Positions 15,489 to 25,600 of a DNA stretch of 64,000 nt are shown piece after piece; position 1 is the first letter of the stretch, and each line of letters opens with the position of its first letter. The stretch is from assembly GCA_016280445.1 (NCBI GenBank), contig JAEEGS010000048.1, forward strand, positions 1 to 64,000. Direction: 5' to 3'. Under the pieces are notes generated by a model that worked only from the letters and a program-made list of their open reading frames with translations, was not told the origin of the DNA and did no database searches. The translations under genes and the position numbers were made by a program. This DNA is from Bacteroidaceae bacterium (GTDB lineage Bacteria > Bacteroidota > Bacteroidia > Bacteroidales > Bacteroidaceae).

Positions 15489-17014
15489 AAGGCTTTACAC
15501 AATTACTATTCAGTGCTGCCTTGTTCTGCGCAGCGGGACAAGTGACAGCCCAGAAAGTGACAAAGTTCACAGTGACCAACCATGAGCAGCAAACCATCGA
15601 CGGATTTGGTGCCAGCGATGCGTGGAGCATGTGGAGAATCGGCACATGGCATGACTCCCTCCAAAGCAAGGTGGCCGACTGGCTCTTCTCGTCTGACACC
15701 TTCGACGATGGCTCTCCCAAGGGCATCGCCCTCTCCATCTGGCGATTCAATGCCGGAACTGGCAGTGCCTCACAAGGGGATTCGGCTCACATCAATCTCG
15801 ACACCCGCACCGAACACTTTGCCCAGCAGACGGGGCAACGGCGGTTCCTTCGTCTGGCAAAGGAACGCGGCGTGCCTACCTTCTTAGCGTTCTACAACTC
15901 GCCCCCTGTTCACCTCACCCAGAACGGGCTGGCCACCAACACAGGGCGTGGTGGCACCTTCAATCTAAAAGAAGATGCCTACGACGATTTCGCCGCCTAC
16001 ATTGCCGACATGCTCCAAACAGCCGAACGAGAGGATGACATCCACTTCAACTACGTGTGCCCTGTGAACGAGCCTGACGGACACTGGAACTGGCTTGGTC
16101 CCAAGCAGGAAGGTAGTCCTGCCACGAATCGGGAAATAGCACACATCGCCCGCGAGATGAGCCGTGAGTTTCAACAGCGTGGTATCACCACAAAGATTCT
16201 GGTGAACGAATCGAGCGACTTCCGCTGCATGTGGGCCACCCACCAGACGGACTGGCAGCGCGGATATGAAATCCAGAGTTTCTGGAATCCCGACTCTACC
16301 GATACCTACGTTGGCAACTTGCCCAACATAGCCCACGTGATGGCTGGACATTCCTACTGGACCAATACCCCGATACTGAAACCCTCCGACCCCAACTACG
16401 AACGCAGGGGACTCTATGGCTACCGCAAACGTCTGAAGGAGGCTTTCGACCAGGTAGATGCTGACTTCTGGATGACCGAACTCTGCATCATGTCGAACGA
16501 TGAAGAGATACATGGCGGAGGAGGTTTCGACTTCACCATGGAAGTTGCGCTCTATGTGGCACGAGTGATGCACTATGACCTCACAGTGGCCAATGCCCGT
16601 TCATGGCAGTGGTGGCGAGCAGTAGGAGGCAACTACAAGGATGGACTCATCCGTATGTACAGCAGACAACCAGCCCAAGGCTCCCGTGTACGCGACAGCA
16701 AATTGATGTGGACACTCGGCAACTTCTCCCGCTTTGTCCGTCCCGGTGCCGTTCGGCTCGACATGGAAGGGCAGATGGGAGTGGACGGGCTCATGCTCTC
16801 TGCCTATCGGAATGAGGACGGAAGCACCGTCATCGTGGCCATCAATTACGGGAAGAAAGACCAACTCGTCAGCATCAAGGCTAATGCCACGAACGCCACC
16901 GCCTATCGTACTTCCGACACGAAAGGCGAGAACCTCAAATGCCTCGGCACAGAGAACCTCCAACGCACCACCCTGCCTGCACGTTCTGTCACCACATTTG
17001 TCATCAAGAAGTAA
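15485..17014 (+). CDS. Glycoside hydrolase family 30-like
   Basis: Signal peptide; QTIDGFGASDAWSMW; YVCPVNEPDGHWNW acid/base region; DADFWMTELCIMS nucleophile region. Confidence 0.85.
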   Translation: MKGFTQLLFSAALFCAAGQVTAQKVTKFTVTNHEQQTIDGFGASDAWSMWRIGTWHDSLQSKVADWLFSSDTFDDGSPKGIALSIWRFNAGTGSASQGDSAHINLDTRTEHFAQQTGQRRFLRLAKERGVPTFLAFYNSPPVHLTQNGLATNTGRGGTFNLKEDAYDDFAAYIADMLQTAEREDDIHFNYVCPVNEPDGHWNWLGPKQEGSPATNREIAHIAREMSREFQQRGITTKILVNESSDFRCMWATHQTDWQRGYEIQSFWNPDSTDTYVGNLPNIAHVMAGHSYWTNTPILKPSDPNYERRGLYGYRKRLKEAFDQVDADFWMTELCIMSNDEEIHGGGGFDFTMEVALYVARVMHYDLTVANARSWQWWRAVGGNYKDGLIRMYSRQPAQGSRVRDSKLMWTLGNFSRFVRPGAVRLDMEGQMGVDGLMLSAYRNEDGSTVIVAINYGKKDQLVSIKANATNATAYRTSDTKGENLKCLGTENLQRTTLPARSVTTFVIKK

Positions 17015-17054
17015 AAAAAGGAGGATTTCATTTTGTATTATTGCTGGTTTTCGC

Positions 17055-17093
17055 TACCTTTGCAGTCTCAAAAACCTCAAAAACCTCAAAAAC
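17055..17093 (+). promoter_or_regulatory. -7 element TACCTTTGC followed by 9-nt repeat (ctcaaaaac)x3 in the leader
   Basis: tacctttgcagtctcaaaaacctcaaaaacctcaaaaacc. Confidence 0.65.
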
Positions 17094-17101
17094 CTTTATC
17101 G

Positions 17102-17299
17102 ATGACAAAGAAAAAACAATTTGACGAACTCCAACGACTTGTGCACCTTATCTCAGACGACAACGAACTGCTGAACCGTGCCAACACATTTATGCAGAAT
17201 CTTGTAGATAGCAAACTTGCCGTACGAGGCAAGCAAGATATCAGCACGCAACTTGCAGAAAAGAATCGACAAATCGGAGCGGGTGAAAAGCATCAATAG
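17102..17299 (+). CDS. Small conserved-looking hypothetical protein
   Basis: MTKKKQFDELQRLVHLISDDNELLNRANTFMQNLVDSKLAVRGKQDISTQLAEKNRQIGAGEKHQ; promoter upstream and DUF1460 gene 6 nt downstream. Confidence 0.55.
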   Translation: MTKKKQFDELQRLVHLISDDNELLNRANTFMQNLVDSKLAVRGKQDISTQLAEKNRQIGAGEKHQ

Positions 17300-17304
17300 A
17301 CGTA

Positions 17305-18201
17305 ATGACATCCGAAAAGAAACAAACGATGAGCATCATCTGGAGAAGATTCTGTACAGCACTGATGATTGTTGGTGCTTGCGGGAGCATGCAGGCTCAG
17401 CAGGTGGAATACACCAAGGAGGACAGCATTAAAGTGGTGAAACTGCTGCAAGAAGCCCAAAAGAAACGTGGCACAGAGAACCGCATCTTCTACTTCGGCA
17501 AGAAATTTCTGGGACTCCCCTACGTGGCACACACACTGGAACTGGGCGATACAGAACACCTCATCGTGAACCTGCACGGACTCGACTGCACCACTTTCGT
17601 AGAGACGGTGGTGGCACTCTCCATGTGCGACCAACAGAACCAGCGCACGTTCGATGACTTCTGCAAGAATCTGACGAAGATACGGTTCAGAGAGGGGAAA
17701 ATGACTGACTACACCTCACGTCTCCACTACTTCACTTGGTGGGCTGAGGACAACGAGCGGATGGGTATCGTGAAAGACATTAGCGTTGAAGATGCACCCT
17801 TCACCGCCACGCAGACCATCCACATCAACTATATGTCGGAGCACCCCACACTGTACAAGCAATTGAAGAATCACCCGCCGTTCGTGCCAGTCATCAAGCA
17901 GATGGAAGAAGCAAGCGAGGGACAGCAGTTCCGATACATTCCCAAGAAAAACCTTAGATGGCTACAAAACACTGTACTGGGTATGGTGAGAGATGGTGAC
18001 ATCGTAGCAATGCTGACTGACAGCGACGGACTGGACACACGTCACATCGGCATCGCCTTTTGGCAGAAGGGACGGCTGCACCTCTTGCATGCCTCAAGTC
18101 TCCACAAGAAAGTGCTGATGAGCCAAGAGACTTTCTACGACTATGAGATGAAACAGCCCAAGCATACAGGCATCCGTGTATTTAGATTTGTTGAAAAGTG
18201 A
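17305..18201 (+). CDS. DUF1460 family protein (amidase/peptidase-like, secreted)
   Basis: NLHGLDCTTFVETVVALS; DGDIVAMLTDSDGLDTRHIGIAF...LHLLHASS. Confidence 0.85.
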   Translation: MTSEKKQTMSIIWRRFCTALMIVGACGSMQAQQVEYTKEDSIKVVKLLQEAQKKRGTENRIFYFGKKFLGLPYVAHTLELGDTEHLIVNLHGLDCTTFVETVVALSMCDQQNQRTFDDFCKNLTKIRFREGKMTDYTSRLHYFTWWAEDNERMGIVKDISVEDAPFTATQTIHINYMSEHPTLYKQLKNHPPFVPVIKQMEEASEGQQFRYIPKKNLRWLQNTVLGMVRDGDIVAMLTDSDGLDTRHIGIAFWQKGRLHLLHASSLHKKVLMSQETFYDYEMKQPKHTGIRVFRFVEK

Positions 18202-18237
18202 AGGTAACAAGCATAGCAACAACTTCTATTATTATAT

Positions 18238-18942
18238 ATGTATTGTTTTTCAGGAACAGGTAACAGCCAGTGGGTGGCCGACAAGCTGAAGGGGTTGATG
18301 AAAGAAGAGGAAGGCGTGTTCGGCATGGTCTTCCCTGTCTATGGATGGGGCATCCCGAAAGTGGTGGAGGAATATTTGAAGGAACATCTGGAAGAAATCA
18401 AGGCAGCCCAATACGTGTGGGCAGTCATGACGTGCGGCGATGACATCGGCTATGCAGACAGGATTCTCAGTGAGGTGGTGGAAAGGGAACTAGACGCGGT
18501 TTTCTCTGTACACATGCCCAACACGTACGTCTGTCTGCCAGGCTTCGATGTGGACAACGCCGATGTTGCCGCAGCCAAGGTGAGGGAAACCCTGCAACGG
18601 TTGCCCGACATCGCCAAGAGCATCCAAAACCGAGAACAGAAGACGGATGTGTGTCGTGGCAAGATGGCTTGGTTCAAGACTTATGTGCTGAGACCGCCGT
18701 TCAACCGTTTCCTCGTGACTGACAAATACTTCCATGTCATCAGCAAACAGTGCATCCGCTGCAAACGTTGCGTTCGTGGCTGTCCGCTGAACAACATCAC
18801 CACTGACGAGGAAGGTAACATTGTGTGGAAGCATGAACATTGCACCGGTTGTCTACGTTGCTACCACCGTTGCCCCAACCATGCCATACGCTTTGGCAAG
18901 TTCACCAAAAACAAAGGACAAAAGATTCATGATTTCGATTGA
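18238..18942 (+). CDS. EFR1 family ferredoxin (flavodoxin-like plus 2x 4Fe-4S)
   Basis: YCFSGTGNSQWVADKL flavodoxin motif; CIRCKRCVRGCP and CTGCLRCYHRCP clusters. Confidence 0.9.
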   Translation: MYCFSGTGNSQWVADKLKGLMKEEEGVFGMVFPVYGWGIPKVVEEYLKEHLEEIKAAQYVWAVMTCGDDIGYADRILSEVVERELDAVFSVHMPNTYVCLPGFDVDNADVAAAKVRETLQRLPDIAKSIQNREQKTDVCRGKMAWFKTYVLRPPFNRFLVTDKYFHVISKQCIRCKRCVRGCPLNNITTDEEGNIVWKHEHCTGCLRCYHRCPNHAIRFGKFTKNKGQKIHDFD

Positions 18943-20893
18943 TAAATTAGGGGTGGAGTTCTCTGCCACCCCACTTTTTTTAGATGCCAGTTTCGTGGTC
19001 AATTCCAAAGACCGCATTGCCTTGGTGGGCAAGAATGGAGCGGGCAAGAGCACGATGCTGAAGATTATTGCGGGCATACAGGAGCCGACGCACGGACAGG
19101 TGTCGCGTCAGAAGGACATCACCATCGGTTACTTGCCACAGGTGATGAAACTGACCGACAGCCGCACCGTGATGGAAGAAGCCGAAACGGCCTTTGCCCA
19201 CATCAGCGAGATGCAGGAGCGGCTGGACAAGATGAACGAAGAGATTGCCCGACGCACCGACTATGAGAGCGAGTCCTACATGGCACTCATCGAGAAATTC
19301 ACCCACGAGAACGACCGCTTCACCATGATGGGCGGCACCAACTACCATGCCGAACTGGAACGCACCCTGCAAGGCTTGGGCTTCCAACGCACCGACTTCC
19401 ATCGCCCCACCTCCGAGTTCTCGGGTGGCTGGCGCATGCGCATCGAACTGGCCAAACTCCTGTTGCAAAACCCCGACCTCCTGTTGCTCGACGAGCCGAC
19501 TAACCACCTCGACATTGGTTCCATCCAATGGCTGGAGCAATTCCTGGCCCAACGTGCCAATGCGGTCATCCTGGTGAGCCACGACCGTGCGTTCATCAAC
19601 AACGTGACAAATCGCACCATCGAAATCACCTGCCATCGCATCAATGACTACAAGGTGAAGTATGACGAATACGTGAAACTGCGTGACGAACGCCGCGAAC
19701 AACAAATCCGTGCCTACGAGAATCAACAGAAGGAGATTGCTGACATCAAGCAATTCATCGAAACCTTCCGATACAAACCCACCAAGTCGAACCAAGTACA
19801 ATCGCGCATCAAAATGTTGGAAAAGATTGTACCTATCGAGATTGACGAGGTGGACACCAGCAGCCTTCACCTCAAGTTTCCACCCTGCCTCCGAAGCGGC
19901 GACTATCCCATCATCTGTGAAGACGTGGCGAAAAGCTATGGTGCCCATCAGGTTTTCGGTGATGTCAATCTGACCATCAAGCGCGGTGAGAAAGTGGCGT
20001 TTGTCGGCAACAACGGTGAGGGAAAGTCAACACTGGTCAAGTGCATCATGGGAGAAATCCCCTTCGACGGGAACCTGAAGATTGGGCACAACGTGCAGAT
20101 TGGCTACTTCGCCCAGAACCAAGCACAACTGCTCGACGAGAACATTACCGTGTTCGACACCATCGACCGTGTGGCGACAGGCGACATCCGACTAAAAATA
20201 CGCGACATTCTCGGAGCCTTTATGTTCGGTGGCGAGGCTTCGGACAAGTATGTGAAGGTGCTCTCAGGCGGTGAGAGAAGCCGTCTCGCCATGATACGTC
20301 TCTTGCTCGAGCCCGTCAACCTGCTCATTCTCGACGAGCCCACGAACCACCTGGACATGCAGTCGAAGGATGTGCTGAAACAGGCCATCAAGGACTTTGA
20401 CGGCACTGCCATCATTGTCTCCCACGACCGAGACTTCCTCGACGGGCTGGTGGAGAAAGTCTATGAGTTTGGTGGCGGAAAAGTGCGCGAGCACCTCGGC
20501 GGCATCTACGACTTCCTGCGAAGCCAGCCCGTGCAAGGGACAGACACCTTAACGTTCAGTCCTAAACCCTCAGCGCCAAGCGTCAAGTCCTCCCCAAAAG
20601 CAGACAAGGACTTGGGTAACAAAGTGCAGTCGCTCCTTTCTTATGCCGAGATGAAAGAGCGTAACAAAACTGTCAAGAAAGCAGAAAAAGCAGTGGAAAT
20701 GGCAGAACAGAAAGTGACGAAACTGGAAGAACAGATTGCCGAGATAGAAGAAAAACTCGCCACGCCCGAAGGAGCCAGCGACACCACCCTCTTCACCCGT
20801 TACGGGGAACTGAAGGCACAACTCGCCGCTGCCGAAGACGAATGGACCGAAGCCAGCATGAATCTGGAGGAAATATCAAGAGACGAGCCATAA
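18929..20893 (+). CDS. ABC-F family ATP-binding cassette protein
   Basis: Two Walker A (GKNGAGKST, GNNGEGKST), two signature motifs (SGGWRMR, SGGERSR), DEPTNHLD twice. Start at MISIDKLGVEF. Confidence 0.95.
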   Translation: MISIDKLGVEFSATPLFLDASFVVNSKDRIALVGKNGAGKSTMLKIIAGIQEPTHGQVSRQKDITIGYLPQVMKLTDSRTVMEEAETAFAHISEMQERLDKMNEEIARRTDYESESYMALIEKFTHENDRFTMMGGTNYHAELERTLQGLGFQRTDFHRPTSEFSGGWRMRIELAKLLLQNPDLLLLDEPTNHLDIGSIQWLEQFLAQRANAVILVSHDRAFINNVTNRTIEITCHRINDYKVKYDEYVKLRDERREQQIRAYENQQKEIADIKQFIETFRYKPTKSNQVQSRIKMLEKIVPIEIDEVDTSSLHLKFPPCLRSGDYPIICEDVAKSYGAHQVFGDVNLTIKRGEKVAFVGNNGEGKSTLVKCIMGEIPFDGNLKIGHNVQIGYFAQNQAQLLDENITVFDTIDRVATGDIRLKIRDILGAFMFGGEASDKYVKVLSGGERSRLAMIRLLLEPVNLLILDEPTNHLDMQSKDVLKQAIKDFDGTAIIVSHDRDFLDGLVEKVYEFGGGKVREHLGGIYDFLRSQPVQGTDTLTFSPKPSAPSVKSSPKADKDLGNKVQSLLSYAEMKERNKTVKKAEKAVEMAEQKVTKLEEQIAEIEEKLATPEGASDTTLFTRYGELKAQLAAAEDEWTEASMNLEEISRDEP

Positions 20894-20936
20894 CACGCCC
20901 AGAAACTTGAAACAACGGGGTTCAATACCCTTTCTT

Positions 20937-21533
20937 TTATTTTTTCACTTGCACCTTGTCCTTTTCCACCCACAGTTCCACAGGAACCACACCCGACCTC
21001 AACATGCCAATCACCTCGGCAGCCTTATTGCTCAAGTCCACCACTCTCCCCCTTCCATAAGGACCACGGTCTTTCACGGACACAACGACTTCCTTTCCGT
21101 TCCTCTTGTTCACGACACGGATATTCGTGCCAAAAGGCAGCGTCTTGTGTGCGCACATCAGCGCATTCTTGTCATATCGCTCACCCGACGCCATCTTTTT
21201 ACCATGTATGCGAGCTGCATAGTATGAAGCGGTGCCCGTCTCATAAAGCACCCACTTTGTTGTATCAACCACCTCCTCGCTCTCTAGCTCCTTCTGATCT
21301 GACGGAAAGGCAGGTTCCTTCAGGTTGCTGCCAGCATGCTGAAGACTGTCCTTCCGACTGACGGGACGGCCCGACACCCATGCTTCAGGATTGGTGGAGG
21401 AACGAATACCATCCCCAGACTGACGTGCCACCTGTTTGGGGTTCTGCGACGAATGCAACTCCTGTCCACAACCAACGGTGGTGACAGACAACAAAAGCAA
21501 GAGGGACAAAATTCTGAAATACATTTTACACAT
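20937..21533 (-). CDS. rlpA: RlpA-like septal ring lytic transglycosylase / double-psi beta-barrel lipoprotein
   Basis: GTASYYAARIHGKKMASGERYDKNALMCAHKTLPFGTNIRVVNKRNGKEVVVSVKDRGPYGRGRVVDLS. Confidence 0.9.
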   Translation of the reverse strand: MCKMYFRILSLLLLLSVTTVGCGQELHSSQNPKQVARQSGDGIRSSTNPEAWVSGRPVSRKDSLQHAGSNLKEPAFPSDQKELESEEVVDTTKWVLYETGTASYYAARIHGKKMASGERYDKNALMCAHKTLPFGTNIRVVNKRNGKEVVVSVKDRGPYGRGRVVDLSNKAAEVIGMLRSGVVPVELWVEKDKVQVKK

Positions 21534-21754
21534 ATAGGGGTAAGGGGTAGTTTGACAAAATGAAACAAAAAATTAGCGATGAAGTTTGCAAAGTAACGCT
21601 TTTTTATCCATATCTACAATTTTTCCGAGAAAAAACTTCCACTTTGTACTCTCACACCCCTTAAAAGGAGGGTGTTCAAGGCGAAAAAGCCGCAATTTAG
21701 CAGCAAACACCAAAAAAATCCTCCTTTTTATTTTGCACTCTCCCCAAATTGTAC

Positions 21755-21763
21755 TACCTTTGC
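21755..21763 (+). promoter_or_regulatory. -7 promoter element TACCTTTGC for the tRNAs
   Basis: ttgtactacctttgcactcgc about 50 nt upstream of tRNA-Met. Confidence 0.65.
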
Positions 21764-21811
21764 ACTCGCAATCGCAAAAAGGGTATCCTAAAACGGTTGC
21801 AAACATCACAT

Positions 21812-21887
21812 CGCGGGGTGGAGCAGTTGGTAGCTCGCCAGGCTCATAACCTGGAGGTCGCATGTTCGAGTCCTGCCCCCGCAACCA
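21812..21887 (+). tRNA. tRNA-Met (CAT), probable initiator; CCA encoded
   Basis: cgcgggg...ctCATaa...ccccgcAACCA; C1-A72 mismatch typical of initiator tRNA. Confidence 0.92.
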
Positions 21888-21999
21888 ATTCAATTGATAA
21901 TTGACAATTGATAATGACTAATTGGGTTGCGTGATGCACCCAAGCCATCTGGCAAGATTATCAATTCTCAATTATCAATTTTCGATTAAAACCCATCGT

Positions 22000-22083
22000 G
22001 CCGGAATGGTGGAATGGTAGACACGAGGGACTTAAAATCCCTTGGGCATTGCGCCCGTGCGGGTTCGAGCCCCGCTTCCGGTA
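22000..22083 (+). tRNA. tRNA-Leu (TAA)
   Basis: gccggaa/ttccggt acceptor, anticodon loop cTTAAaa, long variable arm, T-loop ttcgagc. Confidence 0.93.
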
Positions 22084-22101
22084 CTTCACAAACATTTTCC
22101 A

Positions 22102-22142
22102 ATCCCCTGCGAACAATCGTTTGTAGGGGATTTCTTTTTTTC
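22102..22142 (+). terminator. Intrinsic terminator after tRNA-Leu
   Basis: atcccct gcgaacaatcgtttgt aggggat ttctttttttt. Confidence 0.8.
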
Positions 22143-22306
22143 CGTGCGCACTGGAAACATACACGCATCTTCCTTAATACATTATAGGTGTTTTATGTAT
22201 GATACATCCGTTTTCTTCTATGTTACACAGTTGGAGAAGGGGCGAAAGTGGTCAGAATACGAAAGTAAATGAAACACAGAGAAAAAGCGTTCCGCGAAAA
22301 AGTACG

Positions 22307-22422
22307 TAACTTTGCACCAGAAAACAAAAAAGAAAAGTTAGTAAAGCATAAATAGGTTAATAATTAGTTAGTTAGTTAATTAGTCGAGAAAGAAGCTCTT
22401 CGTGAGAAGGGCTTCTTTTTTT
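22307..22422 (+). ncRNA. Candidate ~100-nt sRNA: TAACTTTGC promoter (22307-22315) and strong terminator (22391-22422)
   Basis: AGAAGC-t-CTTC-gtga-GAAG-g-GCTTCT followed by T7; no ORF between promoter and terminator. Confidence 0.5.
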
Positions 22423-22619
22423 GTTTTATCCTAATCTTCCTTAGAGGAATGAGGTTCCATAGAGAGAAAGAGGAAGGGAAAGAGGAAGAGAGGGAGTCCG
22501 TTCCGCGCGTAGGACAAAAAGCCTCCGTAGAAAAAATTCCACGGAGGTAAGCGATATAGAAAAGAACGGGGAGAAGATGAAGCACGGAAAAGAACGGGAA
22601 GGGGGCAGGGCAAGAAACC

Positions 22620-25600
22620 TTATTTGCCCTCTTGCTGCTTCACCCACTCTGTCGGTGAGAGTCCGTACAGTGATTTGAAGTTTGTAGAGAATGCGGAGAG
22701 AGACTTGAAGCCCGTAGCAATGCTCACACCCGTGATGTCGTAATGTTTCTCGGAAAGCAAGCGGGCTGCCTCTTTCAGACGTACATACTTCACGAAGTCG
22801 CGTGGAGCCTGTCCTGTCAAGTCCTTCATCTTGCGGTAAAAGTGCACACGGCTGATACCCACCTTGTCGGCTATCAATTCCACCGACAGTTCTGGGTTGT
22901 CCATATTTTCGTTGATGACCTTCATCACACGGCGCATCAAGTGCTCGTCGGGTGATTCCATCTCCACCTTGTCAATATTTTCCTCCTGCTGCTTGTCGCC
23001 ATGATACTTTCCTTGCAGCAACTGGCGCGTCTTCATCAGTTGGAGGATGGTCGTGCGCAGCACATCGATGTTGAACGGCTTCGACACATACGCGTCGGCA
23101 CCGTTGGTGATGCCAGCAATGCGGTCGGCATCGCTGCCCAGAGCCGTCATCAGCACGATGGGGATATGGTTGGTCGTAAAGTTTGCTTTCAGTTTCTGGC
23201 AGAGCGTCATGCCATCCATCACCGGCATCATGATGTCGCTGATGACCATGTCCACCTTGCCCGGATGTGCCACGATGTAGTCCCAGGCCTCTTGGCCGTT
23301 CGCGCAAGAGTGAATGACCAAGTCCTTCGATAATTCACTATGCACATACTGACGGATGGCCTCGTCGTCCTCCACTAGCAGCGCATTCCGTCGGTGCGTG
23401 TCGTTCGGCTTTTCGATGGTCAGCAGTTCAGCCGTATCCTCTTCGATGGTGGTCATGCCATCCACCTCCGTCACCATCTCCACCTTGTCAGGCTTGATGT
23501 TGCGCAGGGTCTCGTCACCCATCGGCATCGTCACCGTGAAGAGCGTACCCTTCCCTTCTGGATTATCCTCCACCGTGATGCTGCCCTTGTGCAGTTTCAC
23601 CAGCATAGAAGTCAAGTTCAGACCGATGCCCGTGCCGATGTAGCCATTCTGATGCTGACCCGAATAGAAGCGGTCAAACACCTTCGTCTTATCCTCCATC
23701 TTGATGCCCACACCTGTGTCGGCCACACTCACCTGGAACGACTCACCTTCCTTCTTCAGCTGCAAGATGACCTTGCCACCGTCGGGCGTGAACTTGAAGG
23801 CATTCGACAGGAGGTTCATCACAATCTTGTCCATGTTGTCAGGGTCTACATACACTTGCAGGGTGTCCACATCGTGCTGGAAGTCGTAGGTGATATTGCG
23901 GCTCTGCGCATTCGTGACAAACACATCGAAAATATTCTGCATGAAGCTCACCAGCTCCACCTGCTGATAGTCGAGCAAGAACTTGCCCTGCTCAATCTTC
24001 CTCACGTCCATCATCTGGTTGATGAGTCGGAGGATGCGCTTCGAGTTCTGCTTCATCAGCTGATAGTTGCGTTGGCGCTCCTCATTCTTGTCCGAACTCA
24101 TCAGCTTCTCCAACGGAGCCAGAATCAGCGTCATAGGCGTACGGATTTCATGACTGATGTTCATGAAGAACTGCACACGTGCATCGTTCAGTTCACGCTG
24201 CTGACGGGTACGTTCCATCACACGGCGCAGACGAATCTGACGCATCACATATTCATACACCAACCAAGCCACCAAGAGGAACAGCAGGAAGTAAATCACT
24301 TTAGCCCACGCCGACGCATACCAGGCAGGGTGAACCACAGCCACAAACTCACGCTCTTCGCTCACGGCACCCATCACATGAGCACGCACCCTGATGTGAT
24401 AGGTGCCAGGCTTCAAGTTGTCAAACACCAGCCGGCTGTCGCTGATGCTCTGACGCTGCCACTTACCACCATTCACACTGAACTCGTAGACAACAAACTG
24501 ACTGTTTAGCCCCTCCACACACATTTCCAACGTGAAGTGACCATTCTCATGGCTCAAATCCATCTGGGCACAGTCGTCCACCAGCCCTGTCAGCACCTCA
24601 TAGCCATCCAGTTCCTCACCTGCATGCACCTTACGCTCACCCACATACACATCGACAAAACGCACACGGTAACCTTTGGCTCGGCTCTGCCAGTCCTTCA
24701 TGCCCTTGACATCGAAGTAGGTAATGCCGTCTATGCCACCGAAGTAGATCTTTCCATCTTGCAACAACGCAGCCCCTCGGGAAAACTCATTGGCTTGCAG
24801 ACCGTCGCCCGAGAAGAAGTTTGTAAAAGTTTCCTTCTCCACATCCATGCACGAAAGGCCATAGTCAGTACCCACCCACAGGTTCTCCCCGTCCAGACAA
24901 AGCGAAGCGATATTGTTGTTCGGCAGTCCATCCTCTGTGGTGTAGGTGCGCTGTTCAAAGGTCATGCAGTTCAGTTTCACCAATCCCATGTTGGTAGCAA
25001 TCCAAGCTGTCCGCTTATCTTTCGTCACCGCAAAACACCGGACCGTATGTCGGCCCAGCAATTTACGGCAATCCAGCGGAATCGTTCCGTCAGCCTCTGG
25101 GAAGCAGACAGACATACCATCCGCCGTTCCCACCAGCAACATATCATCCACTTGCAGAACAGCATACACATAGCCATTGATCATGATGCGTGTCCCCCCC
25201 TCCTTCCGATGGTCAGGACGGTGGTTCAGCCATTTGCCTGTAGGCAAGTGATAATAGTAGATGCCCTCGCCCATCGTGGCAATCCAGCAGTAGTCAGGCT
25301 CCGTGGCCGGCACAATGTCGAAGATATGAGTGATGTCGGTGGTCAGTTGAGAGAAACGTCCATTCTGCATCTTCCAAAGACCATCGGTGAAAGTGCCCAG
25401 CAACATGGTCGACGGTGCAGTGTTCAGCACCGTCGTGAAGTTCTTGGGCATGCCTGGCGTATTGGTACTGCTCCAATGGTGGGAACTGCTACCGTCACTT
25501 GCCATTAGGTAGAGTCCATCGTTGTCGGTAGTCACCCACAGGCCGTCTGGATAGGTGGTCGAACCCACCGCCTTCGCGAGGCTGAAGACCGCGTTGTCGC

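Noticed and set aside
21888-21999. attatcaattatcaatt repeats between the two tRNAs as a mobile-element end
   Set aside because: Short AT-rich inverted repeats are common here (also around 61350); no integrase, target duplication or element boundary is visible.
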